A stretch of DNA of 40,354 nucleotides, taken from NCBI RefSeq assembly GCF_018332695.1, contig NZ_BOQN01000181.1, positions 1 through 40,354 on the forward strand. Direction: 5' to 3'. A program made the position numbers and the translations under genes. Shown here one piece after another: positions 1-7,318 of the stretch. The stretch's first letter is position 1; each line of letters starts with the position of its first letter. The notes under the pieces are model-generated. The model was not told the origin of the DNA, searched no databases, and saw only the letters and a list, made by a program, of their open reading frames with translations. This DNA comes from Paractinoplanes toevensis (lineage in GTDB: Bacteria; Actinomycetota; Actinomycetes; Mycobacteriales; Micromonosporaceae).

Positions 1-45
1 CCCACCTCGGCCCGGCCCGGCGCGGCGCGCCCCGAACGGAGTGCG

Positions 46-894
46 TCAGGGGCGTCGGTGGACTACGACGCCGGCCAGGCCGGGGCCTACGTGGGCGGCC
101 ACCACAGCGCCGATCTCGGTGATGTAGCAGTCGCGCAGGCGGTCGGACAGGCGCATGGCCACGGCGTCGGCCAGGGCGGTGGCTCGGTCGGCGGCCTGCA
201 GGTGGTGCACGGCGATGTCGACCTCGCCGTCGCCACCGGCCTCCACGGCCAGGTCGACCAGGCGGGCCAGGGCCCGGCCGGCGGTGCGGACCCGGTCGCG
301 CACGACGATCGCGCCGTCGACCACGTGCAGGATCGGCTTCACCGACAGGGCCGTACCCAGCAGGGCCGAGGCGGCGCCGATCCGGCCGCCCCTTCGCAGG
401 AACTCCAGCGTGTCCACGTAGAAGAGAGTGCTCACCCGGGCGGCGTGGTCGGCGGCTGCCGCCCGTACGGCATCGAGGTCTTGACCCTCCCGGGCGGCCG
501 CGGCGGCCGCCAGCGCGGCGAACCCCAGGCCCATGCCGGTGGTTTCGCTGTCGACCACCCGGACCCGGTCGCCGACCTCGGCCGCCGCCAGGCCGGCCGC
601 CTCGAACGTGCCGGACAGCTTCGCGGACAGGTGGACCGAGACGATGCCGTCGGCGCCCGCGTCCAGCAGGCGGCGGTAGGCCTCGACGAACTGGGACGGG
701 GCGGGCCGGGACGTGCTCACCGTGGAACGGCGGGCGTTCAGCGCCCGAGCCACCTCGGCCGGCTGGATCTGGAGGCCCTCGAGCCCTTCGGCGCCGTTGA
801 TCACCACGGTGAGGGGGACGACGGTCAGGTCATACGAGCCGCTCAGTTCGGCGGGCAGGTACGCGGTGGAGTCGGTGACGACCGCGACGGGCAT
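46..894 (-). CDS. DegV family fatty-acid-binding protein
   Basis: A 282-residue cytosolic protein of the DegV family. These two-domain proteins bind a long-chain fatty acid; some (FakB) present it to the kinase FakA for phosphorylation, but no fakA-like gene is in this window, so the actual partner is unknown. The N-terminus VVTDSTAYLP is the family start. The Thr/Ser-rich lipid-contact loop STSRPAPSQF (near residue 60), the HLSAKLSGTFEAA segment (near 90) and the conserved LEFLRRGGRIG turn (near 165) are all visible, and the length is normal. The ATG at 894 is supported by a TAACGT box 6 nt upstream. From memory, M. tuberculosis also has a degV-type gene (Rv2417c) just downstream of its gpgP/rsfS/nadD cluster, matching the arrangement here. 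Family assignment is firm; the specific lipid and role are not known. Confidence 0.93.
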   Translation of the reverse strand: MPVAVVTDSTAYLPAELSGSYDLTVVPLTVVINGAEGLEGLQIQPAEVARALNARRSTVSTSRPAPSQFVEAYRRLLDAGADGIVSVHLSAKLSGTFEAAGLAAAEVGDRVRVVDSETTGMGLGFAALAAAAAAREGQDLDAVRAAAADHAARVSTLFYVDTLEFLRRGGRIGAASALLGTALSVKPILHVVDGAIVVRDRVRTAGRALARLVDLAVEAGGDGEVDIAVHHLQAADRATALADAVAMRLSDRLRDCYITEIGAVVAAHVGPGLAGVVVHRRP

Positions 895-900
895 GCGGGC

Positions 901-906
901 ACGTTA
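901..906 (-). promoter_or_regulatory. Putative -10 box (TAACGT) of leaderless degV transcript
   Basis: TAACGT on the minus strand ends 6 nt before the ATG at 894, and no Shine-Dalgarno sequence is visible. This is the TAnnnT spacing expected for an actinobacterial leaderless mRNA. No convincing -35 is seen. Confidence 0.5.
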
Positions 907-939
907 ACCGATCGGCGCCCGCACGACCGCACGGGAGCC

Positions 940-962
940 GATCAAGCCCAAAGATCAAGCCC
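940..962. repeat. Short direct repeat upstream of degV
   Basis: Two perfect copies of GATCAAGCCC (940-949 and 953-962) are separated by 3 nt, in the 81-nt gap between the degV start and the lipoprotein stop. They lie about 35-55 bp upstream of the degV -10 box, so an operator is possible, but nothing else supports this. Confidence 0.35.
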
Positions 963-975
963 GAAAGAAGAAGGA

Positions 976-1365
976 TCAGGCCGGCGTCACCGAGGTCACG
1001 ATGAAGGGGATGCCCTGCTGGCAGGTGGACATCATGGTCGGCTCGGAGCGCCCGGTCAGCGTGACCTTCTTGCCCACGCCGACGTCGGCCCGCATCGCGG
1101 CGTCGTCGAAGACCAGCAGATGGGAACCCTTGCCGTCCTGCAGCAGCAGGCAGTTCGGTTCGACCCCGGCCTCGACGGTGCCGGTGATGGTCTGGGCCCC
1201 GGTCGCGGTGGGTGCGCTCGGTTCCGCGGTGGGTGCCGAGGAGGGAAGCGACGACGCCGGCAGCGAGGAAGCCGGGGCGGCCGAGTCGATGGGGGAATCC
1301 TGGTTGGCGCAGCCGGCGAGGCAAAGCATCAGGGCCAGGGCGGCGGCGACGCGTCGGGTCAACAT
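976..1365 (-). CDS. Small secreted lipoprotein, function unknown
   Basis: A 129-residue predicted lipoprotein. It has a short basic N-terminus, a hydrophobic segment and a lipobox LAGC with the lipidated cysteine at residue 19. A Ser/Ala/Pro-rich spacer (about 20-55) leads to a compact C-terminal domain of about 75 residues that begins ITGTVEAG and contains two cysteines (near 79 and 117), which could form a disulfide. The pattern of short beta-strands in that domain resembles an OB-fold, but I cannot name a family. The ATG at 1365 has a TAGCGT box 9 nt upstream. It lies between the degV and gpgP-like genes, where M. tuberculosis has a different gene (Rv2418c, from memory), so it is probably a lineage-specific insertion. 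Surface location is well supported; function is unknown. Confidence 0.8.
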   Translation of the reverse strand: MLTRRVAAALALMLCLAGCANQDSPIDSAAPASSLPASSLPSSAPTAEPSAPTATGAQTITGTVEAGVEPNCLLLQDGKGSHLLVFDDAAMRADVGVGKKVTLTGRSEPTMMSTCQQGIPFIVTSVTPA

Positions 1366-1374
1366 GATGGTTGG

Positions 1375-1380
1375 ACGCTA
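1375..1380 (-). promoter_or_regulatory. Putative -10 box (TAGCGT) of the small lipoprotein gene
   Basis: TAGCGT lies 9 nt upstream of the ATG at 1365 on the minus strand, with no Shine-Dalgarno between. The spacing fits a leaderless or nearly leaderless transcript. Confidence 0.4.
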
Positions 1381-1409
1381 CCGGATCAAGCGAGGTTCCT
1401 CAGTACGGC

Positions 1410-2039
1410 CTAAACCGGCGGCGGAACCGGACGATCGGTGAACGGCCCGACGTTGTATGCCGCCACCTGCCAACCCCGCTCCCGCGAGTGGGTCAACTCG
1501 ACCCAGTGACAGTTCTGCAGCGCCCGCAGTGTGCGCAACTGCTCCAGCGGCCATTCGAGCAGGTGTCCGATGCCCTGCCGAGCGGCCGCACCGTGAGTGG
1601 TCACCACCACGGTGCCGCCCGGCGGGGCGAGCCCGGCGGCGGCGTGCAACGCCTCGGAGACCCGTTTCCCCAGGTCGGCCAGGGACTCGACGTCACCGCC
1701 GACCTCCTGACCGGAGGTCCACCGGGTGTGCTGGTCGGGGTAGAGCTCGGCCACCTCGGGCATGGTGAGGCCCTGCCACGCGCCGAAATACCGCTCGCGG
1801 AGCCGTTTGTCGTAGCTGATCGACAGGCCGCTGAGCGCGGCCAGGGCCGCGGCGGTGTCGGAAGCGCGGTGCAGGTCGCTGGAGACGATCGCGTCGGGCT
1901 TCATCTTGATGAGCAGTTCGGCGGCGTCGACCGCCTGCTGGCGGCCCAGCGCGTTCAGCGGCACGTCGGTCTGGCCCTGGACGCGATGGTTCGCGTTCCA
2001 GTCGGTGTTGCCGTGCCGCCAAACGATGAGCCGACTCAC
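1410..2039 (-). CDS. Histidine phosphatase family protein, GpgP-like
   Basis: A 209-residue cytosolic member of the histidine phosphatase (phosphoglycerate mutase-like) superfamily. The RHG catalytic motif is at residues 8-10 (VWRHGNTDWN, phospho-acceptor His9), and the second catalytic His is in TTHGAAAR near 149. The GTG start overlaps the rsfS stop as GTGA (4 nt), so the two genes should be translationally coupled. In M. tuberculosis the gene in this exact position after nadD and rsfS is gpgP (Rv2419c), glucosyl-3-phosphoglycerate phosphatase, which acts in making glucosylglycerate and methylglucose polysaccharides. That substrate is inferred from position plus family; the motifs alone would also fit alpha-ribazole phosphatase or a phosphoglycerate mutase-like enzyme. 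Confidence 0.9.
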   Translation of the reverse strand: MSRLIVWRHGNTDWNANHRVQGQTDVPLNALGRQQAVDAAELLIKMKPDAIVSSDLHRASDTAAALAALSGLSISYDKRLRERYFGAWQGLTMPEVAELYPDQHTRWTSGQEVGGDVESLADLGKRVSEALHAAAGLAPPGGTVVVTTHGAAARQGIGHLLEWPLEQLRTLRALQNCHWVELTHSRERGWQVAAYNVGPFTDRPVPPPV

Positions 2040-2425
2040 GACGCGTCGGCCTCGACCATGTCACGGTCGACGAACGGGATGGACGGGCAGTCTTTCCACA
2101 GCTTGTCGAGGGCGTAGAACTCCCGCTCCTCGGCGTGCTGCACGTGCACCACGATGTCGACGTAGTCGAGAAGCACCCACCGGCCCTGGCGCTCGCCCTC
2201 GCGGCGCACGGGCTTTGCCTTCTCCGGCAGGTTGACCAGGGCTTCCTCGATCGCGTCGACGATAGAAGCGACCTGTCGCTCGTTCGACGCCGAGGCGATC
2301 ACGAAAGCATCGGTGATGTAGAGCTGCTCGGCCACGTCGATGACGACGATGTCCTGAGCCTTCTTGTCGGCGGCGGCCTGAGCGGCCGTCATCGCCAGTT
2401 CAAGAGCGCGTTCGGTGACGGGCAA
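2036..2425 (-). CDS. rsfS: Ribosomal silencing factor RsfS
   Basis: A 129-residue RsfS/DUF143 protein. In this family it binds ribosomal protein L14 on the large subunit and blocks subunit joining, lowering translation in starvation and stationary phase. Diagnostic segments are DIVVIDVAEQLYITDAFVIA (about 25-44), SNERQVASIVDAIEE and the C-terminal WVLLDYVDIVVHV core. The start is TTG at 2425, with a GAGGGG Shine-Dalgarno 8 nt upstream. The gene follows nadD by about 40 nt and overlaps the phosphatase gene by 4 nt, forming the common nadD-rsfS operon. Length is normal. Confidence 0.96.
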   Translation of the reverse strand: MPVTERALELAMTAAQAAADKKAQDIVVIDVAEQLYITDAFVIASASNERQVASIVDAIEEALVNLPEKAKPVRREGERQGRWVLLDYVDIVVHVQHAEEREFYALDKLWKDCPSIPFVDRDMVEADAS

Positions 2426-2464
2426 GAGCGTCCCCTCGGTCGGTGTTCCAGTCCTACAAGCCTC

Positions 2465-3064
2465 TCACACCGGTGTGACATTCCCCGACCCCCGATAGAG
2501 GCCCCGCTTGTTGATGTACTGCACAACACCATCGGGCACCAGGTACCAGACCGGTTCACCGCCGGCCACCCGGGCCCGGCAGGCGGACGACGAGATGGCC
2601 ATGGCCGGAACCGACACGAGGGTGACCGAGTCGGCCGGCAGGTGGTCGCCGGTGAGTTCGAAGCCGGGCCGGGTGACGCCGACGAAGTGCGCCATGGTCA
2701 GCATCTCCAGCGCGTCCTTCCAGCCCAGGATGCGGGAGAGCGCGTCCGCCCCGGTGATGAAGTACAGCTGGGTGTCGGGACCGTAGATGGCCCGCATGTC
2801 CCGCAGCGTGTCGACGGTGTAGGTGGGGCCGTCCCGGTCGACGTCAGCCCGGCTGACGTGGAAGCGCGGGTTGGACGCGGTGGCGATCACCGTCATCAGG
2901 TAGCGATCCTCGGCCGGCGACACCTTGCCCTTCTCGTAGGGCTGGCCGGTGGGCACGAAGACGACCTCGTCGAGATCGAAGCGGGCCTGCACCTCGCTGG
3001 CCGCCACGAGGTGGCCGTGGTGGATCGGATCGAAGGTCCCACCCATGATCCCGATCCGGCGCAT
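2465..3064 (-). CDS. nadD: Nicotinate-nucleotide adenylyltransferase NadD
   Basis: A 199-residue enzyme that transfers AMP from ATP to nicotinate mononucleotide, giving deamido-NAD in NAD biosynthesis (cytosolic). The nucleotidyltransferase signature GGTFDPIHHGH lies at residues 8-18, with the HxGH-type ATP site. The second ATP motif is ISSSACRAR near the C-terminus, a variant of the usual ISSTxIR. An in-frame TTG lies 6 nt further upstream (3070), but I chose ATG 3064 because TATATT lies exactly 6 nt before it, matching the leaderless pattern of this genome. This promoter sits just after the stop of the histidine kinase gene. nadD heads the nadD-rsfS-phosphatase operon. Confidence 0.96.
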   Translation of the reverse strand: MRRIGIMGGTFDPIHHGHLVAASEVQARFDLDEVVFVPTGQPYEKGKVSPAEDRYLMTVIATASNPRFHVSRADVDRDGPTYTVDTLRDMRAIYGPDTQLYFITGADALSRILGWKDALEMLTMAHFVGVTRPGFELTGDHLPADSVTLVSVPAMAISSSACRARVAGGEPVWYLVPDGVVQYINKRGLYRGSGNVTPV

Positions 3065-3070
3065 CCGCAA

Positions 3071-3076
3071 AATATA
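3071..3076 (-). promoter_or_regulatory. Putative -10 box (TATATT) of the nadD operon
   Basis: TATATT on the minus strand ends 6 nt before the ATG at 3064, in the few bases between the kinase stop codon and nadD. It is the most AT-rich hexamer in the neighbourhood. No good -35 is seen, and there is no Shine-Dalgarno. Confidence 0.6.
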
Positions 3077-3078
3077 GA

Positions 3079-4584
3079 TCAGTCGTCCAGCCGTTTACGG
3101 ACCGCCGTGAGCAGGTCGTCCGCGGTGAACGGCTTCTCCAGCAGCGCCACCCCCGGGTCGAGCGTCCCCTGCGAGTGCAGCACCGGCTGGGCGTACCCGG
3201 ACATGTAGAGCACCCGGGTGTCCGGCCGGATCGAGACCAGCCGCTCGGCGAGTTCCTTGCCCAGCATCCCCGGCATCACAACGTCGCTGACCAGCAAGTC
3301 GATGCTGCCCTCGTGCCCGGCGGCCAGCTCCAGCGCGGCCGCCCCGCACTCCGCCGCGAGCACCCGGTAACCGGCCCCGGAGAGGATCCGCCCGGCCACG
3401 TCCCGCAGCGCCGCCTCGTCCTCGACCACGAGCAGGGTCTCCCCGCGCGCGGGCGCGGGCGCCGAGGTCACCGACTTATCCAGAGAATCCGATAAATCAG
3501 AAGAAACAGGCAGGAGTACGGTCACCGTGGTACCCACGCCGGGTGACGAGGCGATACTGACCTCGCCTCCGGCCTGCGTGATGATCCCGTACACGGTGGC
3601 GAGCCCCAGCCCGGTGCCGGCCCCGCTCCCCTTCGTGGTGAAGAACGGCTCGAAGGCCCGTTCGACCACCTCGGGCGACATCCCCGTACCGGAATCACCG
3701 ACCCGCAGCCGCACCTGCTCCCCGTGCCGCCCGGTGTCGATCACCAGATCCCCGCCGCCCGGCATCGCGTCCCGCGCGTTGAGCGCCAGATTGACCAGCA
3801 CCTGCGAGATCTGCCCCGGGTCACAGACCACGGGCGGGAGCTCCTCCCCGGGCCGGACGATCAGGTTGATGTGCTCCCCGAGCGAGCGGCGCAGCATCTC
3901 CTCGACCTCGCCGATCGCCGCGTTGAGGTCGAGCACCTGCGGCCGCACGACCTCGCGCCGGGCGAAGGCGAGCAGCTGGTGGGTGAGATCGGTCCCGCGC
4001 TTGCCGGCCTGCACGACCTGCTGGGCGTCGGCCACGATGGCCGACATGTCCGGGCTTTCCGAGGACGCTTCCTCGATCACGAAGCTCGCGTAGTTGACGA
4101 TCACGCCGAGCATGTTGTTGAAGTCGTGCGCGACCCCGCCGGCCAGCTGCCCGAGGCTCTCCAGGCGCTGGCTGCGGTGCACGTGCGCCTCCGCCCGCAG
4201 CCGGGCCTTCTCCTGCTCGGCGCGGGCGCGCTCGGTGAGGTCCCGGACCACCGCGACGGCGAATCGGCCCTGCTGGGTGTCGACGATCGAGACCGAGGAC
4301 TCGACCGGGATCTCCGTGCCGTCCCGGCGCCGGACGGTGGCGGTGACCGCCCCGATCGGCCCGGGACGGCCCTCGTCGATCTTCCGCCGGCGCTCCGGAA
4401 GCATCATCCGGGCGTCCTCGGTGAGGAGCATGTCGATGGACTTGCCGACGAGCTCGTCGCGCGACCAGCCGTACAGCTCCACGGCTCGGTCGTTGACGAG
4501 CAGAATGGTGTGCCCGTCCAGGACCAGGATCGCGTCCGGGGCGGCCTGCAGCAGACCGCCGACCAGTTCCTCGGACCACTCCAC
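3079..4584 (-). CDS. PAS-domain hybrid sensor histidine kinase with C-terminal receiver
   Basis: A soluble, 501-residue hybrid kinase with no membrane segment. Domains in order: PAS sensor (about 5-120), dimerisation/phospho-acceptor helix with GGVAHDFNN (His153), HATPase with LNARDAMP (N box), DSGTGM (G1), FEPFF and GTGLGL (G2), then a receiver (about 382-500) with VVEDE, the phospho-acceptor Asp434 in SDVVMPG and Lys484 in LLEKPF. All catalytic residues look intact. The architecture resembles the PAS-HK-REC proteins found widely in Myxococcota and Actinobacteria. No cognate response regulator or output gene is adjacent, so its partner is unknown. I prefer GTG 4584 over the in-frame TTG at 4587 because TAGCCT lies 6 nt upstream of the GTG. 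The signal sensed cannot be read from sequence. Confidence 0.93.
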   Translation of the reverse strand: MEWSEELVGGLLQAAPDAILVLDGHTILLVNDRAVELYGWSRDELVGKSIDMLLTEDARMMLPERRRKIDEGRPGPIGAVTATVRRRDGTEIPVESSVSIVDTQQGRFAVAVVRDLTERARAEQEKARLRAEAHVHRSQRLESLGQLAGGVAHDFNNMLGVIVNYASFVIEEASSESPDMSAIVADAQQVVQAGKRGTDLTHQLLAFARREVVRPQVLDLNAAIGEVEEMLRRSLGEHINLIVRPGEELPPVVCDPGQISQVLVNLALNARDAMPGGGDLVIDTGRHGEQVRLRVGDSGTGMSPEVVERAFEPFFTTKGSGAGTGLGLATVYGIITQAGGEVSIASSPGVGTTVTVLLPVSSDLSDSLDKSVTSAPAPARGETLLVVEDEAALRDVAGRILSGAGYRVLAAECGAAALELAAGHEGSIDLLVSDVVMPGMLGKELAERLVSIRPDTRVLYMSGYAQPVLHSQGTLDPGVALLEKPFTADDLLTAVRKRLDD

Positions 4585-4590
4585 CAACGA

Positions 4591-4596
4591 AGGCTA
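4591..4596 (-). promoter_or_regulatory. Putative -10 box (TAGCCT) of the hybrid kinase gene
   Basis: TAGCCT ends 6 nt before the GTG at 4584 with no Shine-Dalgarno, consistent with a leaderless message. It decides the start choice for the kinase. Confidence 0.5.
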
Positions 4597-4630
4597 GCGA
4601 AGCTATCGATCCCAAAACGCGAGAATTGCC

Positions 4631-7114
4631 CTAAAAGCGAGCCTCCACTGCCCGGCGCATGTCGTCGTCGGCGTCCTGCACGACGCGGCGGAGAATCGGA
4701 TCAAGATCTTCGCGGGACAACAGCTCGGCGGCCAGCCGCCGGGTCTCCGCGCCAACCGCCAGTTCCGGGTACGCGTACCCGGCCGTACGCTCCGCGCTCA
4801 TCCCGCCCCGCACCCGCATCATCGCCGGCATCTCGGCGAAGTAGCGCGGCACGTACGGCGCCAGCAGATCGAGCTGCTCGGGATGCCAGAACCCGGACGC
4901 GGTCATCTCGACCAGCCGGTTGGACAGCGAAACGTCGGACACGATCGCCTGCCAGGCGGCGGCCTTCGCGTCCGGGGTGGGCACCGCGGCCCGGCATCGG
5001 GCGGCCCACTGGGCTCCGGTGGCACTGCGGTCCCGGGCGAACTCCTCATCGATCTCGGCGGTCCCGGCCGCGTCCAGCACGACCAGCCGGTAGAGGATCA
5101 GCCAGCGCAGGTCGGCGTCGATGGCCAGCCCGTCCGGTACGCCCTCGCCGTCCAGCCAGCCCCGCAGCCGCCCGCTCTGGTTCGTGGCGCCGATCAGGCC
5201 CCGGGCCGCGGCCAGCTGGCGGGACCCGCCCGGCTCCGAGACGGCGAGCAACCGGTCGGCCGCCTGGGCGACGAGTTCGAGCGCGGCCGGCCGGGTCTCC
5301 GGTGTCGAGTAGCGGTCGACCAGGCTGCGGGTGGCCCGCAGCACGTCCTCCACGATCACCACCTCGGACTCCACCGGCAGCGCGGTCAGCACCAGCGTGA
5401 CCAGCTCGGCGACCGGCCGTTCCCCGTCGACCACGGCGTCCAGCGTGGCGGCCCACAGCACGGCCCGGGCGAGCGAGTCGGAGATCAGCGGCAGGACGGT
5501 GGAGACGGCCGCGGTGGACGCATCGTCCAGGCGGATCTTGGCGTAGGTGAGGTCGCCGTCGTTGAGCACCACGAGGTCGGCGGCGGGCTCGGCATCCAGG
5601 GCCGGCACTGCCGTGACCGCGGCCGCCTCCACCTCGACCGGCAGGAGGGAGCGCCGCACCACGGTGCCGTCCGCACCACGGTCGTACAGTCCGATGCCGA
5701 TCTTGTGCGGCCGCAGCGTCGGGTAGTCGGCGGGCGCGGTCTGTTCCACCCGGGCCGGCGACAGCTCCAGGCGCAGCGTGTTGACCTGCGCCCGGCGCAG
5801 CCACACCTCGGCCCAGCCGGACAGGTCCCGCCCGCTCGCCTTGGCCAGCGCACCGAGCAGGTCGGCGAGCGTGGCGTTGCCGTAGGCGTGGGCCGTGAAG
5901 TGCTCGTTCAGCCCGGCCAGGAAAGCCTCGTCGCCGACAAACGCGACCAGCTGCTTGAGGGTGGCGGCGCCCTTGGCGTACGAGATGCCGTCGAAGTTGA
6001 GCAGTGCCTGTTCGGTGTCGCGCACCTCGACCGGGGCGACCGGATGGGTGGACGGGTGCTGGTCGGCGCGCAGTCCCCAGGCCTTGCGCTGCATCGCGAA
6101 CGTGGTCCAGGTGCCGGTGAAGCGGGTGGCCTCGCCCGCGACGCGGGTCCCCAAGTACTCCGCGAACGACTCGTTCAGCCACAGGTCGTCCCACCAGGCC
6201 ATGGTGACCAGGTCGCCGAACCACATGTGGGCCATCTCGTGCGCGATGACGTTGGCCCGGCTCTCCCGCTGACTGTCGGTGACCGCCGAGCGGTAGATCA
6301 TCTCGTCCCGGAAGACGACCAGCCCGGGGTACTCCATGGCGCCGAAGTTGAACTCGGGCGCGAACGCCTGCTGGTAGTGCCCGAAGGGGTACCGGATCTC
6401 GAACATCTCGTGATAGCGGTCGAGACACTGCTTGGTGATCGTGAACAGCTCCTCGGCCTGGCGGTCGAGATGCTCGGCGAGGGCGGCCCGCACGTAGAGC
6501 GCCAGCGGGATGCCGTCGTGGGAGTCGGTCACCGCGTGGAACGGCCCGGCGAACAGCGAGGCGAGATAGGTGGAGATCGGCTTGGTGGCCGCGAACCGCC
6601 ACTCGCCGGCCGAGGAGGAGACCAGCTCGCCGTTGGTGGCGACCTTCCAGTCGGCGGGTGCGCTGACCGACACCTGCCAGGACGCCTTCAGGTCGGGCTG
6701 GTCGAAGCAGGGCAGCACCCGGCCGCCGTTGTTGATGAACAGGTGCTGGTAGAGGTAGACGTTCCCGTCGGCCGGGTCGGTGTAGCGGTGCAGACCCTCG
6801 CCGTCGTTCGAGTAACGCATGGTCGCCTCGACGACCAGCTCGTTCTCCTCGGCGAGGTCGGCCAGGGTCAACCGGCCGCCCGAAACCGACAAGGACGGCA
6901 CCGGTGACCCGTTCAGCGTCATCGACGATACGACTACCGGCTCGAACTCGAGGAAGGTCGACGAGCCCGGCCGCGCCCCGAAGCGCACCACCGCCCGCGA
7001 GCCGAAGGTCTCCCCGGCGGCGGTGACGTCGAGGTGCACCTCGTACGAATGGACGTCGATGATGGCGGCCCGGGCGGTGGCCTCGGAGCGGGTCAGCGGC
7101 ATGACGACCATCAT
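4631..7114 (-). CDS. pepN: Aminopeptidase N (M1 family zinc metallopeptidase)
   Basis: An 827-residue cytosolic zinc aminopeptidase that removes N-terminal residues from peptides. The exopeptidase motif is GAMEYPG (258-264), the actinobacterial form of GAMEN. The zinc site is HEMAH (292-296) with the third ligand Glu315 in NESFAEY, and YAKGA near 380 carries the family's conserved Tyr region. An N-terminal beta-sandwich precedes the catalytic domain, and a helical ERAP1-like C-terminal domain follows; length fits the family. Candidate starts are ATG 7114, 7111 and 7102. I keep the first, but MPLTRSEATARA from 7102 is equally plausible because none has a strong Shine-Dalgarno. The gene is transcribed away from the trpS leader. 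Confidence 0.95.
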   Translation of the reverse strand: MMVVMPLTRSEATARAAIIDVHSYEVHLDVTAAGETFGSRAVVRFGARPGSSTFLEFEPVVVSSMTLNGSPVPSLSVSGGRLTLADLAEENELVVEATMRYSNDGEGLHRYTDPADGNVYLYQHLFINNGGRVLPCFDQPDLKASWQVSVSAPADWKVATNGELVSSSAGEWRFAATKPISTYLASLFAGPFHAVTDSHDGIPLALYVRAALAEHLDRQAEELFTITKQCLDRYHEMFEIRYPFGHYQQAFAPEFNFGAMEYPGLVVFRDEMIYRSAVTDSQRESRANVIAHEMAHMWFGDLVTMAWWDDLWLNESFAEYLGTRVAGEATRFTGTWTTFAMQRKAWGLRADQHPSTHPVAPVEVRDTEQALLNFDGISYAKGAATLKQLVAFVGDEAFLAGLNEHFTAHAYGNATLADLLGALAKASGRDLSGWAEVWLRRAQVNTLRLELSPARVEQTAPADYPTLRPHKIGIGLYDRGADGTVVRRSLLPVEVEAAAVTAVPALDAEPAADLVVLNDGDLTYAKIRLDDASTAAVSTVLPLISDSLARAVLWAATLDAVVDGERPVAELVTLVLTALPVESEVVIVEDVLRATRSLVDRYSTPETRPAALELVAQAADRLLAVSEPGGSRQLAAARGLIGATNQSGRLRGWLDGEGVPDGLAIDADLRWLILYRLVVLDAAGTAEIDEEFARDRSATGAQWAARCRAAVPTPDAKAAAWQAIVSDVSLSNRLVEMTASGFWHPEQLDLLAPYVPRYFAEMPAMMRVRGGMSAERTAGYAYPELAVGAETRRLAAELLSREDLDPILRRVVQDADDDMRRAVEARF

Positions 7115-7129
7115 GCCCGTCCGTCCCGT

Positions 7130-7157
7130 TCGACACGCCGCCGCCTCGCGGTAGCAT
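7130..7157 (+). promoter_or_regulatory. Promoter of the trpL-trpS transcript
   Basis: TCGACA (7130-7135, one mismatch to TTGACA) is followed after 16 nt by TAGCAT (7152-7157), a good vegetative-type promoter. The GTG of the leader peptide is 6 nt downstream of the -10 box, so transcription probably starts at or within a base or two of that codon. Confidence 0.65.
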
Positions 7158-7163
7158 CGAGTC

Positions 7164-7199
7164 GTGCGCGCTACGAACCTGTGCTGGTGGCTGCCCTGA
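7164..7199 (+). CDS. Tryptophan leader peptide upstream of trpS
   Basis: An 11-residue peptide, MRATNLCWWLP, read from GTG at 7164 to TGA at 7197-7199, with two adjacent Trp codons (7185-7190). It has no Shine-Dalgarno; the start codon sits 6 nt after a TAGCAT -10 box, so it appears leaderless. The tandem Trp codons lie inside the first of three mutually exclusive hairpins that end in a terminator (7235-7260), as in classical ribosome-mediated attenuation. When charged tRNA-Trp is scarce, a ribosome stalled at these codons would free region 2 to pair with region 3, so the terminator would not form and trpS would be transcribed. The design is seen directly; the mechanism follows from known trp attenuators, including one reported for a Streptomyces trpS. 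Confidence 0.85.
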   Translation: MRATNLCWWLP

Positions 7200-7260
7200 C
7201 GGGCGGCTCACCCACGCGCGCATGACCTCATCCGCGGCCGCCCCCTCCGGGCGGCCGTTT
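7180..7260 (+). promoter_or_regulatory. Tryptophan attenuator (leader RNA with antiterminator and terminator)
   Basis: Three alternative pairings can be drawn. Region 1 (about 7185-7196, covering the Trp codons and the Leu-Pro codons) pairs with 7201-7212 with one bulge. Region 2, GGGCGGC (7201-7207), is perfectly complementary to region 3, GCCGCCC (7237-7243), giving the antiterminator. Region 3 also forms the 9-bp terminator stem with 7249-7257. This is the arrangement expected if stalling at TGG TGG controls readthrough into trpS. Confidence 0.82.
7235..7260 (+). terminator. Attenuator terminator hairpin before trpS
   Basis: A perfect 9-bp stem, CGGCCGCCC (7235-7243) with GGGCGGCCG (7249-7257), a 5-nt loop CCTCC, followed by TTT. 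The U-run is short, as is usual in high-GC actinomycetes. Confidence 0.8.
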
Positions 7261-7318
7261 CGCATGTCACGGCCGATCTCCGGCGGGGGTGCCCACCCCG
7301 TACGGAAGGAATCTCGCC

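Noticed and set aside
2465..2478. Perfect 14-bp palindrome TCACACCGGTGTGA at the nadD stop, considered as a CRP-type site
   Set aside because: The half-site order is the reverse of the CRP consensus (TGTGA...TCACA), it overlaps the nadD stop codon and is not placed near a promoter.
7115..7318. A tRNA gene in the gap upstream of trpS
   Set aside because: No cloverleaf or GTTCGAAT-like arm; the gap is fully explained by the leader peptide and attenuator.
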